Shown piece by piece: positions 48,801 through 60,416 of a DNA stretch of 64,000 nt. The notes beneath the pieces were generated by a model. It was not told the DNA's origin, did not search any database, and worked only from the letters and a program-made list of their open reading frames with translations. This DNA comes from Argopecten irradians (taxonomy: Eukaryota > Mollusca > Bivalvia > Pectinida > Pectinidae), in the NCBI RefSeq assembly GCF_041381155.1, contig NC_091139.1, forward strand, positions 10,602,383-10,666,382, in the 5' to 3' direction. The position numbers and the translations under genes were made by a program. Every line of letters starts with the position of its first letter. The first letter of the stretch is position 1.

Positions 48801-51800
48801 CTTGTTGTGCACTAAAAATAAACATAACAAAATGGCTGAACGAAAGCGTGTGAAAAAATGGTATCTGAATCGGCAACAAAGAGGAGGAAATTGGAATGGA
48901 ATCGATATGTTAGGGAATAAAAGTCAGAGGTGGTATGCTTCAAAAGTAGAGATAAAAGCCGCGTCTGATGCGGAGCTTGCCAGGATTCTGTTGGACTCGT
49001 GGTAGGACTTCAACACATGTTAGCGGAAACGCAAGTGTTGTAGATTATATGGAATGTGTAAACGATCATTACGCAGACGAACTCGATATAGTAGGTCTAT
49101 GATCTCCGACATTTTGTTGCTAACTTTCGTTTGTTGATACAGCATCGTTTTGGACAAATTAACGTCTTTTTTCTATGTAAAACCTGACTTCCGTCTATTT
49201 TTAGAGGAGTATTTTCCTGGTCAAGTTGGACAACTGACCACCTATATTGTTCGCTGTATGTATTGAAAATGGTCCGAAGAATATACCTTTGTATAGGATA
49301 AATTCTATTTTCGTTGCCATTATATTTCATTTTGGCGAAACATACCTTTAAATCTTAACTTTCATTTTTATTTGTTTTTGCATTTGGTCATGTTTCAGAT
49401 ATCGAATTTGGCAGCCAATTTTCAGGTTAGTATAACACAGTATTGTGTTTCATATACAAAGCTTACGTAGGTCTTTACTCAGAAAATAATATTCATAATC
49501 GATAAGAAATTGGTCATTTGTACATTACATGTATGTATGAAGACTTTACACGAACGTTTAAGACTCTGCTTTCATTATATACATGTATTTATATTTTTAT
49601 TATTTTTTTTTTCATTTATTATAACAGTTTCCCAAGTACTTTTTTTTATTGGAGACAAGCCCTGTAACGATATCCATCTATATCTAAACACATAATGTTT
49701 AATTGAAATCCTATGTTGATATTATATCTATGTACGATCCTTATTAATAGTTATAACAAAAGTAATGACTATAAAATACATTTTCTTCTTTAGTTCTAAA
49801 ACATTCCAAGTTATCATCACCATGAAATATGACTCAATATGATATAAAATTTTATTTACCCAGTGTGACTGAAATACATTATGGCTCTGTCTGTTTCAGG
49901 ATTAAATACGGTATACTCAGGTAGGTGAAACCATAAGATACAATGTATAGAAGTACAAACTTTCTAATAATGTAAGGATGGAAACGAAATGCGATGATTT
50001 CCAGATTATAACACTTCTTAAACTTCATGTATTCTAGTAATGCGTAATTTCTAGACATATTGTATTATACGTTGTCATTAACAAAGTATTTTGATGGATT
50101 TATAAAGTGAATGCCAAATATGTAAATGTATTAGTTGATTAATATGATTTTACGATCGATGTAATTTAAGGACAAGTCAAATCTTAGAATATGGAGGGAA
50201 GCCTGAAAATCCTGATAACAATGTCACCTAAATGAATGCTGAAAACACAAACGCGAAATCGAATTCAGAGACGTATATAGAGTCTATTTTGGGGAGAATT
50301 AATCACAACTCTATGTTATTTATATGATACAGCAAACATGTACATATTACATATTACATTTTAAACGACATTTTATGGGGGTTGGGGAATTTAAAGCAAA
50401 GTAAGCTTAAAATATCAGACAGAATATCGAGAAATATAGTAATATAATGATTTGTTACCATTTTTTGTTTGAAGGACCTGATGTCTTGTTTGTTGCACCA
50501 GGTACGTATGCATACTTTAAGATTAAGAATTTATTATGCATGCTTTATACTTACCTCTTCATCATGGATATTCTTAAAAAGACTTTTTAAATCTTCTACA
50601 ATATGTTTTTACAATTCGACGGTAATCATACAATTCATTTCAGAATCTTAGAGTTAAATGCACACTAGGATTGAATTAGGGACGTTCGCAGTTAGTGGTA
50701 CAGGTAGATATAGTACGGTGGTTGGAGATCCAAAAAATGACGATCGTAAAGTACGGACTACCTTCTATTATTCCCATCTATCGGTGATTATGACGTCACA
50801 AAAATCACTTCAAAAGGTGACGTAAAAATCATTGAAAGATGAGACCAATCGACAGCAATGCATTACTTTACCCACATCATTTTGGGATCTCGACGTATTA
50901 ATATTCATCAATGCCACAAGACTTGTCATTTTAAGTACTAGTGATGTAATTAAGACTCAAACATGCGATAAAGAATCATTAAGATATTTCAAGTAAGTGC
51001 TTGGAATGTATCGACAATTATTCTTAATGAGGCCTACGACAGCAATTGAGACGCTCCCATATTTGTCAGATAATGATGTGGTTTAAACTAACTTATATAA
51101 CATCAAGTATTTCTGATACAAGACTATTATTAAATACAATGTGAACTTCATCCATTCTTGTTAACTTAAAAGAATGATCAATATTTTAATTCCAGAAACA
51201 AATATGCCTTCGAAAGAAATAGGTAAGCTTACGCGAAATCTATGAGAATCGTGTTTCAAGATCTAAAGATATATTGCATTAGTAAATATAATTCATCGTG
51301 CATTGCAATTTTGAAAAAAAGTGATTTTTTAACGTCCATGATGTGTTTTGATATACGTAAAACATGTATCTTTATATTTACAGTTGACCAGGGAAAACAT
51401 CAATACGCGTACGGTACGTATTTATTGCAAACCCGGCTTTGAACATTAACTCAAATATACAATTTACAAAAACAAAATAACGATTGCTTTATCTATGGGC
51501 GATAGTCTGCCCTTTAGGCCTTGGGAGCTTTCATTACATAAAATAACAATAACATTTTGATTGATAGCTACATAAAGCTTTAAAGTGAATAGTCGGGCAA
51601 AGAAAACCAGTCTAAATGCGTTCATTGGCCTTCCAAAAGTTCTCACATATTAATACGACGGTCAAGTTCTGCTTACGTTTCCCAGTTCTGACCATTGGAA
51701 AGAAGAAAGTTGAAAGCATTGAAAGCGAGGCCGCGTGGAAATGTAACCACGGACATAGTCAGCCGGGAGGACGTTTTAGGATTCCTACACTTTAAATTAA

Positions 51801-54174
51801 TTTCTTCGTACGCAGACAATTTTTGAGGAGAGATTTTATTTTTCTATTTCATAAGGAATTATACTGGATACATTCACACCATTTTTACCGACTTTAGCTA
51901 TCCTTGCCCGACTGTTCACTTTAAAGAGTTTGATGACAAATATCTTACAACGCAAGCACAATTGTTAAAGCGTGTCTTTTCCGTTACAGGTCAATATCCA
52001 AGTAAGTACCAGCGTTTTGAATATCAAATCTTTAAATTCAAGTTCTACTAACAGTAATATTTCAGCCTGATCAAATTTCCATCAAACTGATTTTGAAAAC
52101 GTCAGTTTAATGATGAATTCGAGTTCGATGAAATCTTATTTTTTATCTTAAAATGATAGAGCACATTTTTAACGCAAATGCTTTTTTAAACAACTCTGTT
52201 ATATGTAAATACAGAACTGAATTGACTTATTAAATGTATTAAATATGTGTTTTCTGCTGAAATATATCAAGTCTTTTTTCTTTGTAGTGTCTTTTTCACC
52301 TGTTCAAAGCCAAGGTAATTTTTAAACATTTTGACATTGCATATAATGCAAGGCACCCGATTGCCATAATTTAATTTGTGAACCCAATTTTAGCGGAAAA
52401 AATGAACCAGAGAGTTGTTGAAAATAACACTGATAAACCTGACTCTAAAATAAATGTGTATAGCCTCAAATAACCGCTTTTTGCGCTGTTGAAATGAACT
52501 CAATTACCTGTGTCCTACGATGCTGTTCACACAAACAACCAATAATTACCATTTATGATGCTATAGTGTGAATCAAAGTTTACAAAATGAAATTCTTTCA
52601 TTGCTGTATTAGTTCGCCTTCACTTCTTCGGAATAACATCATTCTTTATTGTGTGAAAATATTTTCCGAAAAGAGCATACCTACTTTGTACTTTGAAAAT
52701 ACTAAATACTAGTTCACCCAAGATATGAATTGTATAATGTATTAATTACAGTTGATTATAATTCGGTACCTCGATTGCTTTTTTACAGTTGACCTTCGCG
52801 CTACGATCAAAGCGCCGGAAATACGTTACACAGAGGAAGAACAGTCAGACGAAGGTAATTGGCTTATGTTACACATGCTATTTGTTAACATGTAAACAAT
52901 AACACAATACAATAGAAATTGGTGTATTTGTGGCCTGTATGTGTTTATTTGAGGGTTCTTTTTGGTGGGTTTTTTTAAATTTTATTTTCATTTTTTTTGT
53001 ATTTAATATTTTTTGTGTTAATTGATCTCAAACATGTCTCAAAATTAACCATGAAAATTATGATGATGTATTTGTATATTATCAAAAACAACTATTTTTG
53101 GGGAACAACATGAATTGATAACATATTAACATATTTATGAATAATGGACTTTTTATGAGGTTTAAGTGCTGTTTGTTGCCTTGGTAGAATTAAATAATAC
53201 CCAAGGGCATAGCTCAAAGTCATTATTTTATATTCTACTTAAGGCGGTTTAACACTATATGGATTGAATCAAAGGTCCGTAATATTCCTATTAGATATGT
53301 AGTTCCTTTGACATATCCAAAAGAATTACCCGATGTATATTTTATTAAAAAATCTGATGGATATAGGACGTTACCCTGAAAAACTCAGCTTTTGTGTATG
53401 ACGTCACAGAATCGTAAATATTGTTATATATCGATCAACGCTTGACCATATATTAGCCAACGAGAAAACAGGAAAACCAGGGCATATATAATGTATATAA
53501 ATTTTTGGCAATGCGTTTTTATCATTTTGAGTTTTTCGTCTTCACTTTCTCTTTCCATTCCATTTTTTTACAGAAAATGCCGATCCTATTCTGAATGCAT
53601 GTAAGTAGCATCATTCTATAAATCATTTGACGTACAGGAATTAATACTATGAAATCAGTTTGGTTGATCAAATTTTAGTCCCTTGCGTTAACCTATAATT
53701 ACACTACGTATGATTTGTCTATTTAAAAACAGATTTTCAACCACAAATGACGAAAACTCAACAAACAAACAAAACACCGTCTCACTCTGATTTTTCGGAT
53801 TCGGGTAAGTGCATAATTTACTAATTTAAATTGACACAAAAATAGTAATACAGAAAATATATGTAAAAATGTAATATAGAATATAATATGTTATATTGGT
53901 ATGATATGAGCTAAATCAACGATTACCCGTTAGCAATATTATTTTTATTTGGTCTAATATACTAAAGAACATACAGTTGCTGGTTATGACAAGAACTTAC
54001 TTGTCTCACCATAATAATGATGACTGAATTCTCTCATTATCCTAATGAGGACTTAATTTTCTCGTCTTCTTATGAGAACTTTCCTTTCTCATCATCATTT
54101 GTCATTATTTTTCAGAAGAAGAAGAAGATATGTCGTGGCTAGAGGATGGGAGGATAAACAAACAAATGGGATGA
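39787..54174 (+). CDS. Microexon gene: 24 exons, all introns phase 1, 326-residue disordered protein
   Basis: Exons: 39787-39820, 40016-40168, 41106-41141, 41439-41471, 41746-41769, 42065-42088, 42778-42801, 43027-43047, 43480-43515, 43787-43819, 46364-46426, 46909-46941, 47757-47828, 49399-49425, 49900-49920, 50475-50501, 51196-51222, 51384-51413, 51990-52001, 52288-52314, 52789-52854, 53574-53600, 53733-53804, 54116-54174. Each has an AG acceptor and a GT donor (mostly GTAAGT-like), all 23 introns are phase 1, the 22 internal exons are multiples of 3, and the total is 981 nt with one stop, TGA 54172-54174. The protein starts MGSGSSKSEEK (myristoylation-type), then a Pro/Lys/Glu segment ending PPPPVVKWE, then short blocks alternating basic (ETKLKKRKTPKP), acidic (DSEEEEDEEEEVEEE) and neutral (GIGPYASL), ending MSWLEDGRINKQMG. 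No domain or signal peptide. Architecture recalls schistosome micro-exon genes and titin PEVK exons; homology to either is not claimed. Single exons could be wrong; the regular phase makes the whole secure. Confidence 0.8.
40931..41625 (+). repeat. Local tandem duplication that copied a microexon
   Basis: About 330 bp repeated head to tail (copy 1 from 40931, copy 2 from about 41264), including upstream intron, acceptor, microexon and GTGATT donor. The exons encode EILAQHDQEEEE (41106-41141) and EILAQHDQEEE (41439-41471); one GAA codon was gained or lost. Both remain in phase. Confidence 0.88.
44404..44573 (+). CDS. Possible alternative last exon of the microexon gene
   Basis: After a TTTCATCCAG acceptor the phase-1 frame stays open for 56 residues (EKLKSFRYKFPCRNFQ...STHSIDII) and stops at TAA 44571-44573. 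It lies in the largest intron (43820-46363). If used, the product would end after exon 10. There is no clear AATAAA nearby, so it may be chance. Confidence 0.25.
44855..44925 (+). mobile_element. SINE fragment (tRNA-like head only)
   Basis: GGACCGCGGTGGCCGAGTG (A box) and GCGAGTTCGAATCCCA (B box), then unrelated sequence. A truncated copy of the family at 54537, in intron 10 of the microexon gene. Lack of a foldable acceptor stem argues against a true tRNA. Confidence 0.6.
45750..45910 (+). mobile_element. SINE, diverged, partial
   Basis: GGTGATCTAGTGG head, GCGAGTTCGAATCC B box, then GGGCAGTTG and TACTCCGGCTTTTCTCC as in the fuller copies; the 3' tail is lost. Same intron as the fragment at 44855. 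Confidence 0.65.
46364..46426 (+). CDS. Microexon gene, exon 11 (acidic block)
   Basis: 63 nt coding DSEEEEDEEEEVEEESKE and a short tail, ending in A|GTAAGT. It is the most acidic block; exons 8-9 just before it are strongly basic. Frames read across the donor and on the minus strand are shadows. Confidence 0.75.
47346..47451. mobile_element. Foldback element with GC-rich tip
   Basis: Outer arms TGAGGTTAT / ATAACCTCA, then AATGATAATGGAG / CTCCATTATCATT, then GTGTAAATT / AATTTACAC, with the tip CCGGCTTCGCCGG. A 106-bp imperfect hairpin in intron 12 of the microexon gene. Confidence 0.7.
48565..49352 (+). mobile_element. 790-bp candidate TIR element with a 57-codon ORF
   Basis: Left end TTTAAGGTAGGTTTCGCC and right end GGCGAAACATACCTTTAAA are near-perfect inverses. 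Inside, 48832-49005 encodes a basic 57-residue frame starting MAERKRVKKWYLNRQQRGG. No transposase is seen. It sits in intron 13 of the microexon gene; family unknown. Confidence 0.5.
51990..52001 (+). CDS. Microexon gene, exon 19 (12 nt)
   Basis: GTCAATATCCAA between CCGTTACAG and GTAAGT adds GQYP plus the first base of the next codon. The strong splice sites on both sides and the kept phase are the evidence; its size is far below what exon-definition models handle easily. Confidence 0.55.
54116..54174 (+). CDS. Microexon gene, last exon
   Basis: After TTTTTCAG the frame reads EEEEDMSWLEDGRINKQMG and ends at TGA. It opens with a run of Glu codons like exons 3 and 4. No AATAAA is evident just downstream. 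Confidence 0.75.
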
Positions 54175-55990
54175 TCACAAAAAAGACTTTTGAACTTAAT
54201 TAAAAGATAATGTATATAAATGCACAGTTAATAGATAAAGTAGATTTTATAGATACCACGTTTATAATTGTTGTATGATATTCTTCTATTAAGAGTGTAG
54301 AAATACACGTGGCAAATTGCTAATATTTTCATTCACATTGTGTATATAAAATGTGCATTATTATTCATCAGTTACTGCAACCATCTTATTTTTTGACGAC
54401 TTTATCTCTGATATTCATTGAGATATATAGTTAAACACTCTTGAAATGATGCTCGAGTGAAAATGAATTTGTTATAACAACTAAACACTTCAATAATAAT
54501 ATTAATAATATCCATAAATTAGAGGATATATTGGTTGGACCGCGGTGACCGAGTGGTTATGATGTCCCGACATAATTACCACAAGACCTCTGGGTCGCGA
54601 GTTCGAATCCCACGTGGGGCAGTTGGTAGGTACTCCTGGTTTTTTCTCCTGGTACTCTGGCTTTCCTCTACCAACAAACCTGACACGTCCTTACATGGCC
54701 CTGGCTGTTAATATGACGTTAAACTAATAAAACAAAACTAACCAAAAAAGGATATATTGCAGACGATATATGACACTTATCCTTCCATCTTCTTTTCCAT
54801 GACGCAATGAAGAACTCAGTAAAAGTAATTAATCAGGTGCAACAGACGACATAAACCCAAACTGGCCATTTCATGAATGGACAATCTCGGAAATGACAAG
54901 TGCTTGCATGTTTCCAGTAAGAGTACGAGAAATCTGAACTATTGGCGACCCTTACAAATTGAGTTTTAGATTACATGTTAATTTCCCATGTCCGTTTTCG
55001 CATGGCATCTAATGAAAGAGTCAAGCGTTGGTTGAAACATCTTGTCGCTTGACCTTGACCACACTCATCTTAGCGCTTATTGTTCAATTTCCATGTCCTT
55101 TCGCTAGACGGATAAGCCGTGCTGTGAAGTAGTTGAGGAAATTGAGTAGACCTCAAATACACATTTACTGATAGGTATTTGCCCAACGATTGAGGTAAAA
55201 GGTCAAACAAGAATACAGCAATTACATGCTGCCAACATAGTCGGGAACACTTAAATAACAATAATAGTATAGATCTTTTCCGAAGTTTTGAATACAAAAA
55301 AAGCATAGCTGTATTAAAGAAATAGATTTTAAATGCCGTGTAATCGCAATTCATATATTATACCCAATATTAATAGCTACGTTTGTTAAACGGAAATAAA
55401 ATCATGTTGAAGACAAATATTTTTGTGTATTAATGATGTGTGGAAAAACCTACCTTATTTGAAAAAAAAATGATTGCTATGTCAAAGCAAGGTGATTTTA
55501 ATTTCATTTCAAAATTTCCACTTTAAGCTCAATCAGAGCGTATTAAAGCGTATACGTGTGTCTGTCTTTGAGAATGTGAATAAATATGATCATAATACAT
55601 ATTTTCAAGGATGTGATTTACACTTAAGCTAATGTTGAAATATGGTGAGATTGACTTTGTGGCCAATCAACTAAGAATGACACTGATGCTTTTGATAGAT
55701 ATATTAGGTTACCAATCTTGATTGAAACCTGTTACAGAATTAGAAAACACAAAATTGAGGCTAATGTTGGGGAGTCAAACATTCAATTACGAAAGTAGCT
55801 TATTTTCAAGATTAATCAGTTGACAAATGATATATGACTTAACATTCTAGACATTTAGTACGAGTTAACACAAATAGGGACTAACTGGTCAATTAGTAAG
55901 ATCACCGTTGCTGAAAATAGATATATGGGCACGTTTGAATGTCAGTCTTGCCATGACCGAGAATCGACATATTTCTTTAGCAATGTTTAA
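54175..55990. other. Downstream of the microexon gene: SINE, otherwise no gene
   Basis: The 3' UTR end of the microexon gene is not identifiable. Apart from the SINE at 54537 I see only short chance frames, including a 94-codon minus frame at 55070-55354 without motif. Confidence 0.4.
54537..54745 (+). mobile_element. tRNA-derived SINE, full length
   Basis: The best copy in the window: GGACCGCGGTGACCGAGTGG (A box), GCGAGTTCGAATCCCAC (B box), GGGGCAGTTGG linker, and 3' tail ATGACGTTAAACTAATAAAA followed by an A-rich end. Confidence 0.82.
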
Positions 55991-56347
55991 AGATGCTGCA
56001 CCGCCGATGAAGTATGATACTCATCATTTGAACAAAAATGTTGTTTACTCATGTAACAATTAGCACAAAAATATTATAAGCACAAAAATATTATATAATA
56101 ATTTGTTGGTTGTTTTTTTTTAGTTTGATGGATACGCAATCAAAGATTCATTTCGTATAGGGTATAGTGCCATTGACTTTCTTTGGAACGCAGTTTATTT
56201 TTTCTAACATTTTCATCTTTAAGTGAAATAAGGAGCTCAAACGTTTCAAAGGTGGAAATGGTGTACCTTTTGCAACTGAAGAAAAATACTAATTCGCCTG
56301 CTCCTGTTTTTGATAGAAAAATACCATTCGTCAACGGTGAAGCATCT
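55991..56347. mobile_element. TIR MITE, AGATGCTCCACCGC family
   Basis: Left end AGATGCTGCACCGCCGA, right end AACGGTGAAGCATCT, TTAA on both sides. A diverged copy of 23981-24339. Confidence 0.78.
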
Positions 56348-57392
56348 TTAACATGTTTGTTTAAGAATATATGTTCTAAACAAACAACACCTTTGACGTA
56401 TCCACTCAGGTGATATTTGAATCGTCTGTTTTGAAATTGTAATGATAAACTAAACTATGGTTCTATAATGATATATAAATCGCCACCATCGGGCTTCATG
56501 ACACAATCATGAACTGATCTGTCAAATATGTATCCACTGGTGCAGACTTGGAGAATTGTACTACGAGTGTACTCATCCTGAATGGACATCACACACATCA
56601 CAGACAAAGGCGATTACATTTCATGCCTCACGAGACTGGTCATGTGATTAATATTATCTGTTTCTACAGTATGTCGTGTGTACTGAGAACTTCATTCGTC
56701 TTACGCATGTTAGTGTATGTCTGTACTGTACTTCATATTTGTTTTGGTTTCGTATCGTGCCAGACATGTTTATGAATTAAAATTGAATTTCGATATTTCT
56801 TTTCATGCTATTAAATATGTGTAACCTTTTCCAGATAGAAAATGTATTCATAAACAAACAAACCTACTTATGTAAAATGCAATGCTACTACTAACAAATA
56901 CCAATTAATCACGAAAGGGATTCGAGTTCAACCCGTTAATATAATAAGAGACTGGCCTTATAAATGTTAAGGGGTTCGTACATTAGTAGGAATCCCCTTA
57001 AGACAAAAGATCCTTGACAACTCAATTGGATTTGATAGCACTAACGTTGCCTCACACATCACTCTTTAAAAATTCAATTAAAATACCATTGACTATACGC
57101 AAGGATTTATCAAATTGCCGGCAACACTGGAATTAAAGACTTTCAAAATTCAAAATGGTGTGGGGTTTTTTCATATTTCAAATAACTGGCATTTCTCGAG
57201 CATACCTTTAAGGTGTTATACATTGCTTTTTTTGTTTGTTTGTTTGTTTTGTTGTTGTTGTTTTTTACTCATTTGATCTTCATCTGAAATTCTTGTAACC
57301 AGTCAACCTTCTGTAGATCGACAGGTATAAATGGTATACTTTAAACTGCACATATATACTCGTATTTCTAAATTTATGTAATTAATTTTATT
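56348..57392. other. Intergenic, nothing recognised
   Basis: AT-rich, with a (TTTG)n/(TTG)n run at about 57233-57267. No supported gene. Confidence 0.4.
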
Positions 57393-58140
57393 TATCAAAT
57401 AGAAGACAAACACAAAATTGATATTTACCAAGACTTAATTTTAATTGAAAATATCCAATCAATATTCAATCAATAACAACCTTCATTATAATACTTAGCC
57501 TTCAATGGGAATATTAAACTATATTTGAATATATTTTTAACCTAATAGGAATGGCAGAAGTTGGCCAAAGCTTCAACATGAGAATTAAAAACAGCTAATA
57601 TTAAAATGGAAACTGGGAACAGGAAATTCCACAAAATAGAAGCTGTTGTATATAATAGACTTACAAATTCTATATCAGCATTTTCTGTTGCTCCAAGTGA
57701 AACACCGCCAAATGGAATTTACACGGAACAATTAATTTCACGACAAAGTTCAGATAATTCTTGCTACCGCAATATGTCCCAAACAATCTGTGATGCCCTG
57801 GAATAACTTCCACTGCACTCTGGGAAATCATGCTGAAGCCTCGACGAAGGATCTTCACACAGGAAGTGATGAGCTGAAACATACAATTAAAAACCGACAG
57901 CAGAAACGCAAGATATCAATCAGCACACTAGCAATAGAAAAATGGGTGGGAAGGGTGGTTTTTTTGGCAAACAAATTTATGGAAGCAAATATTGTGCACC
58001 TTCCCTGTACGTAAACTAGATTAAAAAGGATTTTATTCACCTCCCAACAGGAGAGTTCCACTGCTATAGAAGGACAGGGGGCGTAACTCTTTTGTCTTCA
58101 TCTGATAAACTGAACTAATTGAGAGACCATTAGTTCTTAT
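57393..58140 (+). repeat. Tandem duplication, complete copy (748 bp)
   Basis: Consists of R1 (57393-57713), a middle part and R2 (about 57959-58140). R1 starts again immediately at 58141, and R2 reappears at 63276. R1 holds a short frame, METGNRKFHKIEAVVYN..., of unknown meaning. Confidence 0.8.
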
Positions 58141-58556
58141 TATCAAATAGAAGACAAACACAAAATTGATATTTACCAAGACTTAATTTTAATTGAAAAT
58201 ATCCAATCAATATTCAATCAATAACAACCTTCATTATAATACTTAGCCTTCAATGGGAATATTAAACTATATTTGAATATATTTTTAACCTAATAGGAAT
58301 GGCAGAAGTTGGCCAAAGCTTCAACATGAGAATTAAAAACAGCTAATATTAAAATGGAAACTGGGAACAGGAAATTCCACAAAATAGAAGCTGTTGTATA
58401 TAATAGACTTACAAATTCTATATCAGCATTTTCTGTTGCTCCAAGTGAAACACCGCCAAATGACAACATTAGATGTTGTCACCGCCAACAGAAATGCGTT
58501 ACAGTCAGGACAATTCCAAGAAAAAATGGCCAAATATAAATAAATTTGCTGCGTAA

Positions 58557-58684
58557 AGCCATATCAAAAATGGCATATAAAATGCTAAAATAACAAGATG
58601 CACCATACAAATAAGTGCCAAGCCATATCAAAAATAGCATATAAAATGCTAAAATAACAAGATGCACCATACAAATAAGTGCCA
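58557..58684 (+). repeat. 64-bp tandem duplication
   Basis: Two adjacent 64-bp copies starting AGCCATATCAAAAAT, differing at one base (TGG/TAG). It produces overlapping minus-strand shadow frames. Confidence 0.88.
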
Positions 58685-58922
58685 AAATAACAAATATGAG
58701 GAAGAGCAGATGTCAAAATGAGCCAATTGCTCTGCTGGAAGCGTAACCAAACAAATGTACGCACAAAAATTATGCAAATCGCATAAAAGAGGACACCGAC
58801 CCAACCAAAATTTGGGCGTATTAGGGCGACCACAAATAAAACCAGCAATATCAAACTCTTCCTCCAAAATATACAAATCAATGCAGCATAGCAAAACAAA
58901 ATCAATCAATAAATTTTGTATT

Positions 58923-58924
<2 letters not shown>

Positions 58925-58955
<31 letters not shown>
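58925..58955. repeat. Poly-T tract, 31 nt
   Basis: Uninterrupted T-run; could be the A-tail of a minus-strand retroposed copy. The pair TCAGGACAAT (58504) and ATTGTCCTGA (58964) brackets this stretch in inverted order. Confidence 0.8.
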
Positions 58956-58956
<1 letters not shown>

Positions 58957-59585
58957 ATTTATGATTGTCCTGACTGCAAGCACCAACTTAACGAAACGTG
59001 CACCAAACAATTACCAACTACATTTGCTTAAAACTAAAGCAACCAGGCCCAAGTGCCTAATTCGCCAAAAGGAGAAGAAACTCTTTCTGTGCTAGTTACA
59101 AATGCTGCAAACGATACAAAAAACAGATTACTATCCGACTCAAGTGAACACCATCCGAAAACAAAACTTAGTTCTTATCAGTTATTTCTGGATGTCTCAA
59201 TGTAACAACCACCTCACCTACCATTGCAAGACCCTATCTGGCTAATGATTCTCACTGGAATCAGTTTAACTGTAAATTAACTTCACCCCGCCAATTAATG
59301 CGAGGTAAAATGGCTGACACACCAGTCTATTGGTAGCTAGGGAACATATCCTGAAAATTCGTCAACAATCCTTAATATCAGCCTATGCCTTAACTCGCAT
59401 GAATTAACCTGTGCTACATCATTCACCCCACAATGTATAACTAAATGGGCTGGTGGTTCAACAATTGTAAAAGGCGAGCTGAAAATAATACCGACTACAA
59501 ACCACTGATAATATCTGTATTAACTTAACTAACAACTCTGGTAATCATGAGATAGGAAGATGGCTATCAACTCTATCATTTAGTC

Positions 59586-59897
59586 TTAACATGAATTACA
59601 GACATCTGTTTGTTTTTGACCAGACTTATTACCTACTACTCCAGAATTTCCATACATATAGAGGAGCCACAACTCCTGGTACACCTGATACCATCGCAAT
59701 GAATTGTGACGAACCTTTTTAAGGCGAAACTGTTCGTCATAAAATTTCCATGTCAGTCCCCCAGTTCTCCTGGCCCCTAACTTAACTGTATGCATATACT
59801 TTAACAACCCAGAAATATCCTCAGGATGGGCAGATATATAGACAGAAATGAAAATAGTAAAAGCATCCGTCCACATATCAATGTCATTTATCTTCAC
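59586..59897 (-). mobile_element. Fragment of a mobile-element gag-like ORF (fossil)
   Basis: The minus-strand frame contains IDMWTDAFTIFISVYISAHP and the words WKFYDEQFRL and YQELWLLY. I recall this W-T-D-A-F...Y-D-E-Q-F-R...E-L-W pattern from tyrosine-recombinase retroelements (DIRS/Ngaro kin) of marine invertebrates; this is memory, not a search. Only a small part is present and it is clearly a broken relic. Confidence 0.4.
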
Positions 59898-60416
59898 ACT
59901 CTTTTGTTTTTCTTACATTACCAACTGCCCGTTAACAACAGAAAAATGTTTATCTTCAACAATTGGGGCAGGTTTTGACAAAAGCTGCCAAAGGCCAACA
60001 AATTCCCTAATGATTATCTTTTGTCTTATAGTGCATGATACTGAAACACCCAAATCGTCACAAACGCTTTGAACCTGATGTAGGATTGGGTTAAAATGGG
60101 TTAAAATGGCTTACATTTCATGCCAAAGATTGTAATGAATTCTGAATTACTAGTACCTTCAGGCCGGGGAGTTGTGCAAACCAGCTCAGTTGCCTGATGG
60201 ACTGCTTCCACTAGCTGTTGGGCAACCCTGGCAGACACCTGCTCAAAACAGACTCTAGCTGATCTGCTGATAAAGGACCATGGACCGGTTCCCTGTTACC
60301 CTTTGACTTTTAAACATATCTTATTGTCATAAATGTACAAATGGATTAGGCAGTTATTTCAACTTAAGAAGCCTTCTTCAATCAACATAAAATATTTACA
60401 GGTGATGACATACATA

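Noticed and set aside
49510-49695. Further microexon after an ATTATAACAG acceptor
   Set aside because: The phase-1 frame is open, but no donor in the right phase follows before the stop.
58479-58909. Overlapping minus-strand frames rich in Cys, Tyr and Leu
   Set aside because: They arise from a 64-bp tandem duplication and its flanks; the repeated peptide is a shadow.
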